Part shown: positions 8,611-16,877 of the stretch, piece after piece | How positions within the stretch are numbered: the stretch's first letter is position 1 | Layout of the letters: each line of letters opens with the position of its first letter | DNA from: UMGS1649 sp045534225 | GTDB lineage: Bacteria > Bacillota > Clostridia > TANB77 > CAG-465 | Length of the DNA: 64,000 nucleotides | Assembly (NCBI GenBank): GCA_045534225.1 | Contig: JAZSJJ010000009.1 | Location: forward strand, 1 to 64,000 | Direction: 5' to 3' | Translations under genes and position numbers: made by a program | Notes under the pieces: model-generated | Databases searched by the model: none | Seen by the model: the letters and a program-made list of their open reading frames with translations, nothing else | What the model was told of the DNA's origin: nothing

Positions 8611-9846
8611 TTAATTATTGACATATATATTATATGTTCCAGGTGTTTTTTGACTTTCGCTTAAAATCACATTATCTGCCAATGTTACAACCGCTCTTAC
8701 TTCATATTCCGGCGAGTTGCCATAATGCCACGAAATATACACATCGTCATCAAAAACCTCACCGTTTCTTAAACTTCTAATACCAAAACGAACATGATCT
8801 GTACGAACATTTATAAACTTAGAATTTAGCCAATATGTTTCAACCGTATTATATGGAGCAGATCTGCTTTGGAATATCATACTATATGCAGGCAATGTTG
8901 TATCCATATAATCCGCACCAACATAGCCATAATAATCATTTGTTATTTTAGTTATTTCAGTTGGTGTTGTTGTAAAATATGATGTTTTCCAAGAAGAAGT
9001 TGCTTTATCATAATATCTAAAACCGCTATCTTTATGTGAACGACTGAAATTACCAGTCACACTACCATTTGTATATTTAGGATAGTCTGATCCATCCCAT
9101 TCTATCGTTACAGTTGTATTGTATTCATTTATTAAGCCAACATTAAATGTTGTTTTATCATATCCAGTTAAAGCATCTATATCTTCTACTTTTATACTTC
9201 TAGAGCTAATTCCCATTACTCCGTCTGCATAAGATGCAGCTGCAGTGTCAAGAATCGTTTCGGCATTTACCCAACCATCTCTTATATATAGTTCAACTTT
9301 ATCTTCTGTAACACCCGCATTAGATAAAATTAAAAGTCTTCCATTGGCATCAGCGCCCATTATCTTCCAACCTTCAGTATAGTTAGTATCTCCAACTCCG
9401 CCAGGCATATAATCTATAGTAGCACCTACATTTAGTTCTACTGTACCGTTTGTTACAACGGCTTTAGTAACCTTTCCTGAAGTTTTAGTGATTTTTAGTT
9501 CCCACGGCCCTACAAGTAATGTTCCTGCTTTTTCCTTATCTATTACTGTTACACCTTTATCTGTAACTGTAATATTATAATCATAAGGATTTACTCCACC
9601 CTCTCTTAGTGTTTCATAGACCTTATCTCTTAAATCTGCTCCTCTATATTTTTCCAAAAACGCTTCCGACCACGCAATCGAAGCTATTTGCTCTACTTGT
9701 TTTATATTAGTTTTATCTACTGCATCACCTGCTCTATCTATAATATTAGCATTACTAAGTGTTACTACTACCGCAGATGCTAGTATTATCATAACAATTA
9801 TTGTTATAACCAACACTATTAATGATATACCTTGTCTCTTTTTCAT
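8611..9846 (-). CDS. Prepilin-like surface protein without LRRs (third of three)
   Basis: 411 residues. It has the same N-terminus as the other two (MKKRQG, then ISLIVLVITIIVMIILASAV) and a similar helical linker with TNIKQVEQIASIAWSEAF and an NITVTDKGV segment that recalls the first protein. The remainder is different. It has no LRRs but a globular domain with SSRSIKVEDIDALTGYD, a FYW-rich YWLNSKFI segment and RFGIRSLRNGEV, as in large surface proteins of gut Clostridia. I do not recognise a named family with certainty. CGGAGGA precedes the ATG at 9846. It probably forms a membrane-anchored or pilus-like surface component. Position 5 is Val instead of Glu. Confidence 0.7.
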   Translation of the reverse strand: MKKRQGISLIVLVITIIVMIILASAVVVTLSNANIIDRAGDAVDKTNIKQVEQIASIAWSEAFLEKYRGADLRDKVYETLREGGVNPYDYNITVTDKGVTVIDKEKAGTLLVGPWELKITKTSGKVTKAVVTNGTVELNVGATIDYMPGGVGDTNYTEGWKIMGADANGRLLILSNAGVTEDKVELYIRDGWVNAETILDTAAASYADGVMGISSRSIKVEDIDALTGYDKTTFNVGLINEYNTTVTIEWDGSDYPKYTNGSVTGNFSRSHKDSGFRYYDKATSSWKTSYFTTTPTEITKITNDYYGYVGADYMDTTLPAYSMIFQSRSAPYNTVETYWLNSKFINVRTDHVRFGIRSLRNGEVFDDDVYISWHYGNSPEYEVRAVVTLADNVILSESQKTPGTYNIYVNN

Positions 9847-9871
9847 TTGTTCCTCCGTAATTTATATATAA

Positions 9872-9900
9872 ATATTATTATATTTTTATTTTTTATTCAA
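9872..9900 (-). promoter_or_regulatory. Promoter of the third prepilin-like gene
   Basis: On the minus strand TTGAAT (9895-9900) and TAATAT (9872-9877) are separated by 17 bp, as for the two other prepilin-like genes. It lies in the short gap after the sugar transferase stop at 9906. Confidence 0.5.
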
Positions 9901-9905
9901 CATTT

Positions 9906-10529
9906 TTAATTAACTTTTCTCTTATTTATAATTCTTAAAAAGATTACAGATATAGTCCTAAAAACTATTTTTATATCTAATCCTAATGAAATGTTTTCTA
10001 CATAATATAATTCCATTTTCATACGTTCTTCATATGTTGTATTTTCATCAGAAAACGCACACCAATATCCAGTTATACCTGGTCTTACACTAAGCAGCTT
10101 TTCTTTGTCTTCTTTATATCTTTCAACTTCATCTAAAACAACCGGCCTTGGCCCTATTAAAGATAAATCCCCTTTTAATACATTTACTAGTTGTGGGAGT
10201 TCATCTAATCCACTTTTTCTTAAAAACTTCCCAACTTTAGTTATTCTTGGATCGTTATTAAGTTTGTAATTTATCTTGTATTCTTCTAATTGTTCTTTAG
10301 AAAATTCTTCTAGTCTTTTATCTGCATCATGTACCATTGTTCTAAATTTAATTATGTTAAACTTTTTACCATCCTTCTTTATACGTTCTTGTAAATAAAA
10401 AACTTTTCCTTTAGAATCTAGTTTTATTACAAGTGCTATCAAAAGAAATATTGGTAATAACAATATTATTCCAATTAAAGATATTAATATATCTAGTACC
10501 CTCTTTATTACTTTATATACTTTCTTCAC
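9906..10529 (-). CDS. Polyprenyl-phosphate phosphoglycosyl transferase (PglC/WcaJ C-terminal type)
   Basis: 207 residues, the minimal monotopic form (PglC-like) with one N-terminal membrane segment (residues 11-36) and no additional helices. Family motifs are FYLQERIKKDGKKFNIIKFRTM, split by the catalytic region, then DPRITKVGKFLRKSGLDELPQL (which carries the catalytic Asp-Glu pair), SLIGPRP and RPGITG. It starts glycan assembly by moving a sugar-1-phosphate from a UDP-sugar to undecaprenyl phosphate on the inner membrane face. The GTG start at 10529 is preceded by AAGGAAG and overlaps the flippase gene by 17 bp. A second copy of the family lies at 35882-36493, so the organism probably makes two lipid-linked glycans. 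Confidence 0.9.
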   Translation of the reverse strand: MKKVYKVIKRVLDILISLIGIILLLPIFLLIALVIKLDSKGKVFYLQERIKKDGKKFNIIKFRTMVHDADKRLEEFSKEQLEEYKINYKLNNDPRITKVGKFLRKSGLDELPQLVNVLKGDLSLIGPRPVVLDEVERYKEDKEKLLSVRPGITGYWCAFSDENTTYEERMKMELYYVENISLGLDIKIVFRTISVIFLRIINKRKVN

Positions 10530-11907
10530 TTTTTCTTCCTTTATACTCCTTAAATATATCTAATATATTATCCTTAAACACAAAAATTGTAAACAGAAAT
10601 AATGCTATTGATAGATACCAATTTACCATTAATGTAGCAGTACTAAACAATATATATGCTAGCAACAGCAACACTGTTTTAACATTATTTATCCTTACTT
10701 TAACGTATTTTCTTGCAAATATTAAGCTAGTTATTAACATTGTTAATGCTCCTGAAAATTGTGCTAAAACTACTCCTAATACCCCAACTCTTCTAATACT
10801 TAAAAACATTACCATTATTGTAACTACTACTCCAATTAATGTTGCAAGTAGGCTATATTTATTCTTGCTATATTTCTTAAATACGGTAGAAATATGATTT
10901 ACAAGTGTTAAAAATATAAAATACAAAATAAGTAATGGTACATACTTCTTAGACTCATAATACTTTGTTTTCTCTATTATTTTATACACTGTCATTATTA
11001 ACGGCATTGCAATTATTCCTAAAGTTATATAACCATTTGTAAGTTTATTTGTTACATTAGCAAACTCTTTATTAAATTTATCTTTTGAAAGAGTTAACAT
11101 TTCTTCTGATATTGCCGCACCTAATATCGTAGATATAAATGTTATAATTATTGTAAATTTATGTGCAAAAGAATATATTCCATTTGCCTCATCACTTATA
11201 TAATTTTGTATAACAAACTTACTTAGTCCTGTTATTCCCCATGTTAAAATAGCAGCTATAACAAGCGGCATAGAATATTTAATCATGTTATTTAACATAG
11301 ATAAATCTATGTTATTTTTCTTAATATACGCTAAAATATGTTCCTTAAACTCTATTATACATATACTTGTAATTGTTCCAAGTAAGCTAGAAACAAACAA
11401 TGCAACAAGTTGTAATCTAAAGCATACAACCATAATAACCACTGAAACTATACTTACTACATTTCCAATTACGCTAGATTTAACATACACATCATATTTG
11501 TTAAGTATCTTTAGATAATGTTGCCACATTATTCTAATACCATCTATCACAAATGTTAAAGTTACAAAGGTTGGTATTAAAATACCAGAATTATTAAAAC
11601 AAAAATATGTTATGCATACTATAGTAAGTATAACAGCCATACCTAATGTAAATATTGCGCTTGTACCAATTACTTTTTGCTTATTTACTTTTTCATCTAA
11701 TCCAAACTTTAATATTGCTTCCCATATACTTAAGAAAGAAAACGGGACAACTATATTTATTAAAGATTGAACATATTCATAATCTCCAAAATTGTCTGGA
11801 GATATGTAAAAGGCATAAAGAATCACTAAACAAAAGGAAAAAACTTTTGTTAATGCATTAGATATAAAATACGAATTTACTCTTTTAAGTAATCTAGCCT
11901 TTTCCAC
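10513..11907 (-). CDS. Polysaccharide flippase (Wzx/MATE-like oligosaccharide exporter)
   Basis: 464 residues with about twelve to fourteen hydrophobic helices and few charged loops. The N-terminus (NSYFISNALTKVFSFCLVIL and a ...DNFGDYEYVQSL segment) is typical of the polysaccharide-biosynthesis flippase family. It would move undecaprenol-linked oligosaccharides to the outer face of the membrane. It starts with GTG at 11907, overlaps the stop of the glycosyltransferase upstream by one base (TAGTG) and overlaps the sugar transferase downstream, so the three form one translational unit. Substrate is unknown. Confidence 0.85.
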   Translation of the reverse strand: MEKARLLKRVNSYFISNALTKVFSFCLVILYAFYISPDNFGDYEYVQSLINIVVPFSFLSIWEAILKFGLDEKVNKQKVIGTSAIFTLGMAVILTIVCITYFCFNNSGILIPTFVTLTFVIDGIRIMWQHYLKILNKYDVYVKSSVIGNVVSIVSVVIMVVCFRLQLVALFVSSLLGTITSICIIEFKEHILAYIKKNNIDLSMLNNMIKYSMPLVIAAILTWGITGLSKFVIQNYISDEANGIYSFAHKFTIIITFISTILGAAISEEMLTLSKDKFNKEFANVTNKLTNGYITLGIIAMPLIMTVYKIIEKTKYYESKKYVPLLILYFIFLTLVNHISTVFKKYSKNKYSLLATLIGVVVTIMVMFLSIRRVGVLGVVLAQFSGALTMLITSLIFARKYVKVRINNVKTVLLLLAYILFSTATLMVNWYLSIALFLFTIFVFKDNILDIFKEYKGRKSEESI

Positions 11908-13460
11908 TATTTATACTCCTTTGCTCCTTTTAACATATTTTTTAATGCAAGTCTAAAACTTACACTCTTTTTATACATCGGATATTTTCTAATTACATAT
12001 TGTAATATCCAAAACAAATACCACTTCTTTGTTAATCTTTTATATACCTTGCCTTGTATATAGAAATAATTTTCATCGTAATCTTTTAACCATGTACTTT
12101 CTGTTTGATCAATATCTGCAATCTTTTTATTAACAAATACTACATTAAGATTCTTTCTTAAAGCCTCATAAATTAATATTTGTTCTTCACCCCTATTGTT
12201 AGGTGCCCCTATGCCAAAATCTTCGTCAAATCTAATTTTAGCTCTCTCAAATGATGCTTTTTTTATACTCATCTCTGCAGATATTATTTTCATAGCGTTT
12301 ATATATCCAAGCTTACCTGTTCTAATTCTCTTTGTTTTTCTTTTGTTATTTGTACTTTCTACATAAAAGCAAATCATATCCGCTTTAGGATGTTCTAAAT
12401 AGGCATCTAATACTATCTCAGAATAGTTGTCTAAATATTTAACATCATCATCTGTAAAAAGAATTACATCTGACTTGCAATTATCTAATGCTGTATTTCT
12501 ACTTTTACTTAATCCCCTCTCGAACCTTGTAACTACATTTTCATTAGATATATTTATATTATCTTTATCCGTTTGATTTACTATTAAATAATCTGATGTA
12601 ATCTTCATTTTATTAATAATGTTATTTACATCTTCATCGTTTTTTAGATGCATTGTAGACAATGCTACAGATAAAGTATTATCTTTTCTAACACTGTATT
12701 TTCCACCACGTTTTTTCACAGCATTAAACATATAATGCATAAAGCAATATATACTCTTAAAGATGTTTAGTTTCTCTATCTTTCTATATAACTTCCATCT
12801 AAAATATGCACTTTTAATCTTATTTCCACTTCTTGATTTTTCTGTTATTCTACAATATGCAAGCGTTTTATTTAAGCCATAAGCACTGTATCCATTTTTT
12901 AATATTTTCCACCAAGTAGCCATATCTTCATGTTTGAAACGGGGCATATAACACAAATACTTAGGAATCTTTTGTAAATCTATTAATGCTGTTATTGTTA
13001 GAATTCTAGTATTTAGAAGCGCGGTATCATAGTCCAACTCAAATGGGACTTCTATCTTTTTGCTTATCTTGCTTCCATCATCTGTAATATACTTAAACGC
13101 AGAGTATGTAAAAGCATAGTTATTTCCTTTAGCGAATTTTATCTGTTCTTCAAGTCTATGTGGAAGCCATAAATCATCTGAATCTAAAAAAGCAATATAA
13201 CGTCCACTTGCTTTTCTTATACCAATATTTCTTGCAAAAGAGACGCCCATATTTCTCCTAAGCTTAATTAGTGTGAACTTAGCATTATTCTTTGTGTATT
13301 CTTCAAGTATACTAATACTAGCATCTGTAGATGCATCATCTACAAATATTACCTCGTAGTTTGTATATGTTTGATTAAGAATACTTTGTAGTGTTTCTTT
13401 TATATATTTTTCTCTATTGTATACAGGAACTATTATCGTGACTAAATCTTCGTTTTTCAT
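11907..13460 (-). CDS. Two-domain family 2 glycosyltransferase
   Basis: 517 residues. The N-terminal GT-A domain (residues 5-220) shows TIIVPVYNREKYIKETLQSI, VIFVDDASTDAS and the metal-binding FLDSDD motif, with a later KHEDMATWW acceptor-site segment. A second GT2-like half starts around residue 270, with RFERGLSKSRNTALDNC and FTDDDVKYLDNY, followed by RGEEQILIYEAL. The protein therefore looks like two glycosyltransferases in tandem and may add two sugars. The ATG at 13460 (product MKNEDLV...) is chosen because GAGAGGG precedes it, whereas the earlier in-frame start at 13487 lacks a ribosome binding site. It is first in the operon with the flippase and sugar transferase. Confidence 0.82.
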   Translation of the reverse strand: MKNEDLVTIIVPVYNREKYIKETLQSILNQTYTNYEVIFVDDASTDASISILEEYTKNNAKFTLIKLRRNMGVSFARNIGIRKASGRYIAFLDSDDLWLPHRLEEQIKFAKGNNYAFTYSAFKYITDDGSKISKKIEVPFELDYDTALLNTRILTITALIDLQKIPKYLCYMPRFKHEDMATWWKILKNGYSAYGLNKTLAYCRITEKSRSGNKIKSAYFRWKLYRKIEKLNIFKSIYCFMHYMFNAVKKRGGKYSVRKDNTLSVALSTMHLKNDEDVNNIINKMKITSDYLIVNQTDKDNINISNENVVTRFERGLSKSRNTALDNCKSDVILFTDDDVKYLDNYSEIVLDAYLEHPKADMICFYVESTNNKRKTKRIRTGKLGYINAMKIISAEMSIKKASFERAKIRFDEDFGIGAPNNRGEEQILIYEALRKNLNVVFVNKKIADIDQTESTWLKDYDENYFYIQGKVYKRLTKKWYLFWILQYVIRKYPMYKKSVSFRLALKNMLKGAKEYK

Positions 13461-13593
13461 ATATACATATACCCTCTCTTGTTGCAAATTGTATCACAAA
13501 GATACAAAAAAGAAAAGAAATTTATTTTGAACATCTAACAATTCAAGGCACTCTTACATAAAATATACAAAAACTATTTTTATGAGGTGTATT

Positions 13594-13845
13594 ATGAATA
13601 ACATTAATAACTCTAACTTGATAAACAAACTCCTGTGTTGTCTAAATCCTCGTTTTAGACTGCCTTGTAATCATTATGTATGTGGTTGCAATCTAGCTTT
13701 ATTCTCTTCAATCGCTCAAGTAGAAAATTGTTTAACTAGTGCTACTAACAGTTGCAAATGTTTAATTGCAAATAACAAAAAGTGTTTAAGAGAATCTAAA
13801 GATAGAATAGATACTATGGAAAATCCTAACGAAAATACACAATAA
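13594..13845 (+). CDS. Small cysteine-rich hypothetical protein
   Basis: 83 residues from the ATG at 13594, which has GAGGTG just upstream. An in-frame ATG at 13582 overlaps that ribosome binding site and is less likely. It has nine cysteines, including LLCC, LPC, YVCGC, ENC, SCKC and KKC, a basic patch NPRFRLP and a polar tail. There is no signal peptide or membrane segment. The spacing of the cysteines suggests metal binding or disulfide formation, but I do not recognise a family. It is transcribed away from the glycan operon and lies upstream of murA, which has its own promoter. Confidence 0.55.
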   Translation: MNNINNSNLINKLLCCLNPRFRLPCNHYVCGCNLALFSSIAQVENCLTSATNSCKCLIANNKKCLRESKDRIDTMENPNENTQ

Positions 13846-13874
13846 ATATACATATATATGTGCTCTTTTGTGGG

Positions 13875-13903
13875 TTGTATTTTAGTTCCTTTTGTGCTAT
13901 ACT
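13875..13903 (+). promoter_or_regulatory. Extended -10 promoter upstream of murA
   Basis: TTGTAT (13875-13880) and TATACT (13898-13903) are separated by 17 bp. A TG dinucleotide sits one base before the -10 box (TGC-TATACT). It lies about 55 bp before the murA GTG. Confidence 0.6.
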
Positions 13904-13958
13904 GTCCTTGACAGAAGATAAAAAATATTGCTAAAAATATTTTAAGGGGGATTTTTTA

Positions 13959-15224
13959 GTGGAAAAAATAATAGTTAATGGGCCTTGTCGCCTTGAAGGT
14001 GAAGTTACAATTTCTGGTGCAAAAAATGCAGCAGTTGCAATACTTCCAGCTACGTTACTAGTTGCTGGCAAATGTCATTTAGAGAACGTACCTAACATTT
14101 CAGATATACGTGCTTTCGTTAAAATATTAGAAAGCTTAGGTTCTAAAATAGAATACGTTTCTGAACATGAAATGATAATAGATAACACAAATATACATAC
14201 AACAGTAGCTCCATATGATTTAACAAGTAAATTTAGAGCGTCATACTACCTACTTGGAGCTCTTTTAAGCCGTTTTGGTAATGCTCAAATAAGCCTACCT
14301 GGCGGATGTAATATTGGTGCAAGACCAATAGATCAACATATTAAAGCATTTGAAACTTTAGGTGCAGAAGTTGAAGTTAAAAGAGGAAATGTTTATGCTA
14401 CTTCTAAAAAATTAGAAGCATCTTCTATCTTCTTTGATGTTGTTACAGTTGGAGGAACAATTAATGCAATACTTGCAGCTACTTTAGTTCCTGGTACAAC
14501 AACAATAGAAAACTGTGCTAAAGAACCACACATAGTTGACGTAGCTAACTTCTTAAACTCTGTTGGTGCTAACATAAAAGGTGCTGGTACAGATGTTATT
14601 AAAGTTACAGGTGTTAAAAGCTTAAAACAAACTTCAAGCTATGCAATCATACCAGACCAAATTGAAGCTGGTACATTTATGGTTGCTGCCGCAGCTACTC
14701 GTGGTGATGTTTTAATTAAAAACTGTATTCCAAAACATATGGAACCAATATCTGCAAAACTAGAAGAATCTGGTGCAGAAGTTATAGAATACGAAGATAG
14801 TATTAGAGTTAGAATGAACAAAGCGCCAAAAGCCATAAACATTAAAACTCTACCATACCCAGGCTTCCCTACAGATATGCAACCACAATTTGGTACATAT
14901 TTAACACTTGCAACTGGAAGTTCAATGATAGTTGAAAGTATTTGGGAATCTCGTTTCCAATATACTGCTGAACTTGTTAAAATGGGTGCTACTATCTCTT
15001 ACCATGATAGAACAGCAATGTTTACTGGTGTAAAAGAACTTTATGGTTCTCCAGTTAAAGCAATGGACTTAAGAGCTGGTGCTGCTATGATAATTGCAGG
15101 TCTTACTGCTCATGGTGCAACAGAAATATATGACATACACCACATTGAACGTGGTTACGAAAATATCGTAGATAAATTCAAAGCACTTGGTGCTAATATT
15201 GAATACGAAATTACAAACGACTAA
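13959..15224 (+). CDS. murA: UDP-N-acetylglucosamine 1-carboxyvinyltransferase
   Basis: 421 residues, the full family length. MurA transfers enolpyruvate from PEP to UDP-GlcNAc, the first committed step of peptidoglycan synthesis. Visible motifs are GEVTISGAKNAAVAILPA near the N-terminus and LPGGCNIGARPIDQH around residue 110, whose Cys is the PEP- and fosfomycin-reactive residue. The PGFPTDMQPQF segment carries the catalytic Asp, and the RAGAAMIIAGL segment is conserved. The start is GTG at 13959 with AAGGGGG eight bases upstream. It is followed by the metallohydrolase and rlmH genes on the same strand. Confidence 0.96.
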   Translation: MEKIIVNGPCRLEGEVTISGAKNAAVAILPATLLVAGKCHLENVPNISDIRAFVKILESLGSKIEYVSEHEMIIDNTNIHTTVAPYDLTSKFRASYYLLGALLSRFGNAQISLPGGCNIGARPIDQHIKAFETLGAEVEVKRGNVYATSKKLEASSIFFDVVTVGGTINAILAATLVPGTTTIENCAKEPHIVDVANFLNSVGANIKGAGTDVIKVTGVKSLKQTSSYAIIPDQIEAGTFMVAAAATRGDVLIKNCIPKHMEPISAKLEESGAEVIEYEDSIRVRMNKAPKAINIKTLPYPGFPTDMQPQFGTYLTLATGSSMIVESIWESRFQYTAELVKMGATISYHDRTAMFTGVKELYGSPVKAMDLRAGAAMIIAGLTAHGATEIYDIHHIERGYENIVDKFKALGANIEYEITND

Positions 15225-15242
15225 TAAGAAACGGAGCGTATT

Positions 15243-16037
15243 ATGCTAAAACTATATCCATTATATAGTGGCAGTTCAGGTAATATGTATTTAATTAGAT
15301 CCCCAAAGGCTACTGTAATAGTAGACATTGGGGTTTCTTTTAAGTCACTTACAGAATCTTTAGATACCCTTGGTATCAACATTTCTGAAATTGACGCCCT
15401 ATTTATTACCCATGAACATATAGATCACACAAAAGGTGTTGCCACTTTAATTAACAAAACAGATATACCAATATATACATCTAACGGAACTAAAACATAT
15501 CTTTTAGATAAACATAAAGACAAGCTAAAAAAAGAGCCCGTATTTGTTACTGTAAGCCAAAATAACGAGTTTTATCTTAAAGACATAATAATTACACCAT
15601 TTAGAATTTCACACGATGCTAAAGAACCGCTAGGCTTTACATTTGCAAATGAGGAATCTATACTAACAATAGCTACAGACTTAGGTTATGTTTCAGATGA
15701 TGTATATAAACATCTTTCAGATTCAACATTTACAGTCCTAGAGTGTAACTATGATAGAAACCTACTTATGTATGGTCCTTACTCTTACCCACTTAAATGT
15801 AGAATACAAAGCGATATTGGTCACTTATCTAATGATGACACATCTGACACAATACTATGCCTTGCTAAAGAAGGAAAACGAAATTTCCTTTTAGGACACA
15901 TTAGTGAAAACAATAATGAACCCGAACAAGCACTATTTGCTGTTAACCAAACATTACAAAACAATGGTTTTGATTTAAATGAGTTTAACATCCACTGTGC
16001 TACTAGAGATGTTTCATACGAGGAGTACGTTTTATGA
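15243..16037 (+). CDS. Metallo-beta-lactamase-fold hydrolase (YycJ/WalJ family)
   Basis: 264 residues. The LYSGSSGNMYLI start and the ITHEHIDHTKG metal motif (HxHxDH) near residue 58 are the marks of the YycJ/WalJ family. ECNYD and LGHISENNNEPEQA near the C-terminus also fit. WalJ proteins are 5'-3' exonuclease-like enzymes tied to cell-wall and DNA-repair functions in Bacillota. No walKR two-component genes are present here. The stop overlaps the rlmH start by 4 bp (ATGA), so the two are translationally coupled, an order frequently seen in Bacillota. Confidence 0.88.
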   Translation: MLKLYPLYSGSSGNMYLIRSPKATVIVDIGVSFKSLTESLDTLGINISEIDALFITHEHIDHTKGVATLINKTDIPIYTSNGTKTYLLDKHKDKLKKEPVFVTVSQNNEFYLKDIIITPFRISHDAKEPLGFTFANEESILTIATDLGYVSDDVYKHLSDSTFTVLECNYDRNLLMYGPYSYPLKCRIQSDIGHLSNDDTSDTILCLAKEGKRNFLLGHISENNNEPEQALFAVNQTLQNNGFDLNEFNIHCATRDVSYEEYVL

Positions 16038-16522
16038 TAAATATAAAGATAATATGTATAGGAGATTTAAAAGAAAAATATTTAAGAGAATATGAAGCAG
16101 AATATGTAAAAAGACTTTCTAAATATTGCAAGTTAGAAATAATATGCTTAAAGGATGAAAAGCTCCCTACTACACTTAATGAAAGTAACATTAATATTGT
16201 TAAAGAAAAAGAAGGACAAGCAATACTTCAAAAATTAAATAATATAAACAACTCATTTAATTTTGTGTTAGATGAACATGGAAAAGAATTTACTTCTGTG
16301 GAACTTAGCGAAAAATTAGCTAAGATTCCTACCGAAGGTAACTCCACTATTACATTTGTTATTGGTGGAAGTTTAGGTTTAAGTGAAAATGTTAAGAAAA
16401 GCGCGAATGTATTACTTTCGTTTTCAAAATTTACTTTCCCTCATCAAATGATTAGAATATTCCTTCTAGAGCAGATATTTAGGGCGTTTAAGATAAATTC
16501 AGGTGAAACATATCACCACTAG
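16034..16522 (+). CDS. rlmH: 23S rRNA (pseudouridine1915-N3)-methyltransferase
   Basis: 162 residues, the usual length of this SPOUT-family enzyme, which methylates pseudouridine 1915 in helix 69 of 23S rRNA. The knotted SAM-binding region is clear: FVIGGSLGLSENV, LSFSKFTFPHQMIRI and LLEQIFRAFKI, ending with the conserved GETYHH tail. It overlaps the metallohydrolase gene by 4 bp. Confidence 0.96.
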   Translation: MINIKIICIGDLKEKYLREYEAEYVKRLSKYCKLEIICLKDEKLPTTLNESNINIVKEKEGQAILQKLNNINNSFNFVLDEHGKEFTSVELSEKLAKIPTEGNSTITFVIGGSLGLSENVKKSANVLLSFSKFTFPHQMIRIFLLEQIFRAFKINSGETYHH

Positions 16523-16537
16523 AATATAAAAAAATAC

Positions 16538-16566
16538 TTGTATTTATTTTACAGCTATGGTATTAT
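16538..16566 (+). promoter_or_regulatory. Promoter of the AbrB-like gene
   Basis: TTGTAT (16538-16543) and TATTAT (16561-16566) are spaced by exactly 17 bp, shortly before the GAGGTG ribosome binding site at 16573. The predicted leader is very short. Confidence 0.5.
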
Positions 16567-16585
16567 CTTATCGAGGTGTAAAATT

Positions 16586-16825
16586 ATGAAATCAACAGGA
16601 ATAGTTAGAAAAGTAGATGAATTAGGAAGAATCGTACTTCCAATGGAACTTAGAAGAACTTTAGGTGTAGATACAAAAGATGCTTTAGAAATCTATGTAG
16701 AAGGCGAATCTATAATTCTTAAAAAATATGCTCCTTGCTGCATATTCTGTGGTGAAGGAAATGACGTTACAGTATTTAAAGATAAAAACGTTTGTGCAAA
16801 ATGCAAAAAAGAACTTGCTAAATAA
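16586..16825 (+). CDS. AbrB/SpoVT-type transcription factor with C-terminal zinc ribbon
   Basis: 79 residues from the ATG at 16586 (GAGGTG seven bases upstream; the in-frame extension back to 16538 lies over the promoter and is not coding). The N-terminal swapped-hairpin DNA-binding domain is typical: MKSTGIVRKVDELGRIVLP, then MELRRTLGV and LEIYVEGESIILKKY. The C-terminus adds CCIFCGE...CAKCKKEL, a probable Cys4 zinc ribbon as in several AbrB-family regulators of Clostridia. It probably acts as a dimeric transition-state-type regulator. Target genes are not visible. Confidence 0.88.
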   Translation: MKSTGIVRKVDELGRIVLPMELRRTLGVDTKDALEIYVEGESIILKKYAPCCIFCGEGNDVTVFKDKNVCAKCKKELAK

Positions 16826-16848
16826 TCTAACAAAACATATAAAATTAA

Positions 16849-16877
16849 CCCTTGACTAAGTCAAGGGCTCTTTTTTT
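16849..16877 (+). terminator. Intrinsic terminator after the AbrB-like gene
   Basis: CCCTTGAC-TAA-GTCAAGGG, a perfect 8-bp stem with a three-base loop, followed by CTCTTTTTTT. It reaches the uvrB stop region on the opposite strand and may serve both convergent genes. Confidence 0.92.
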
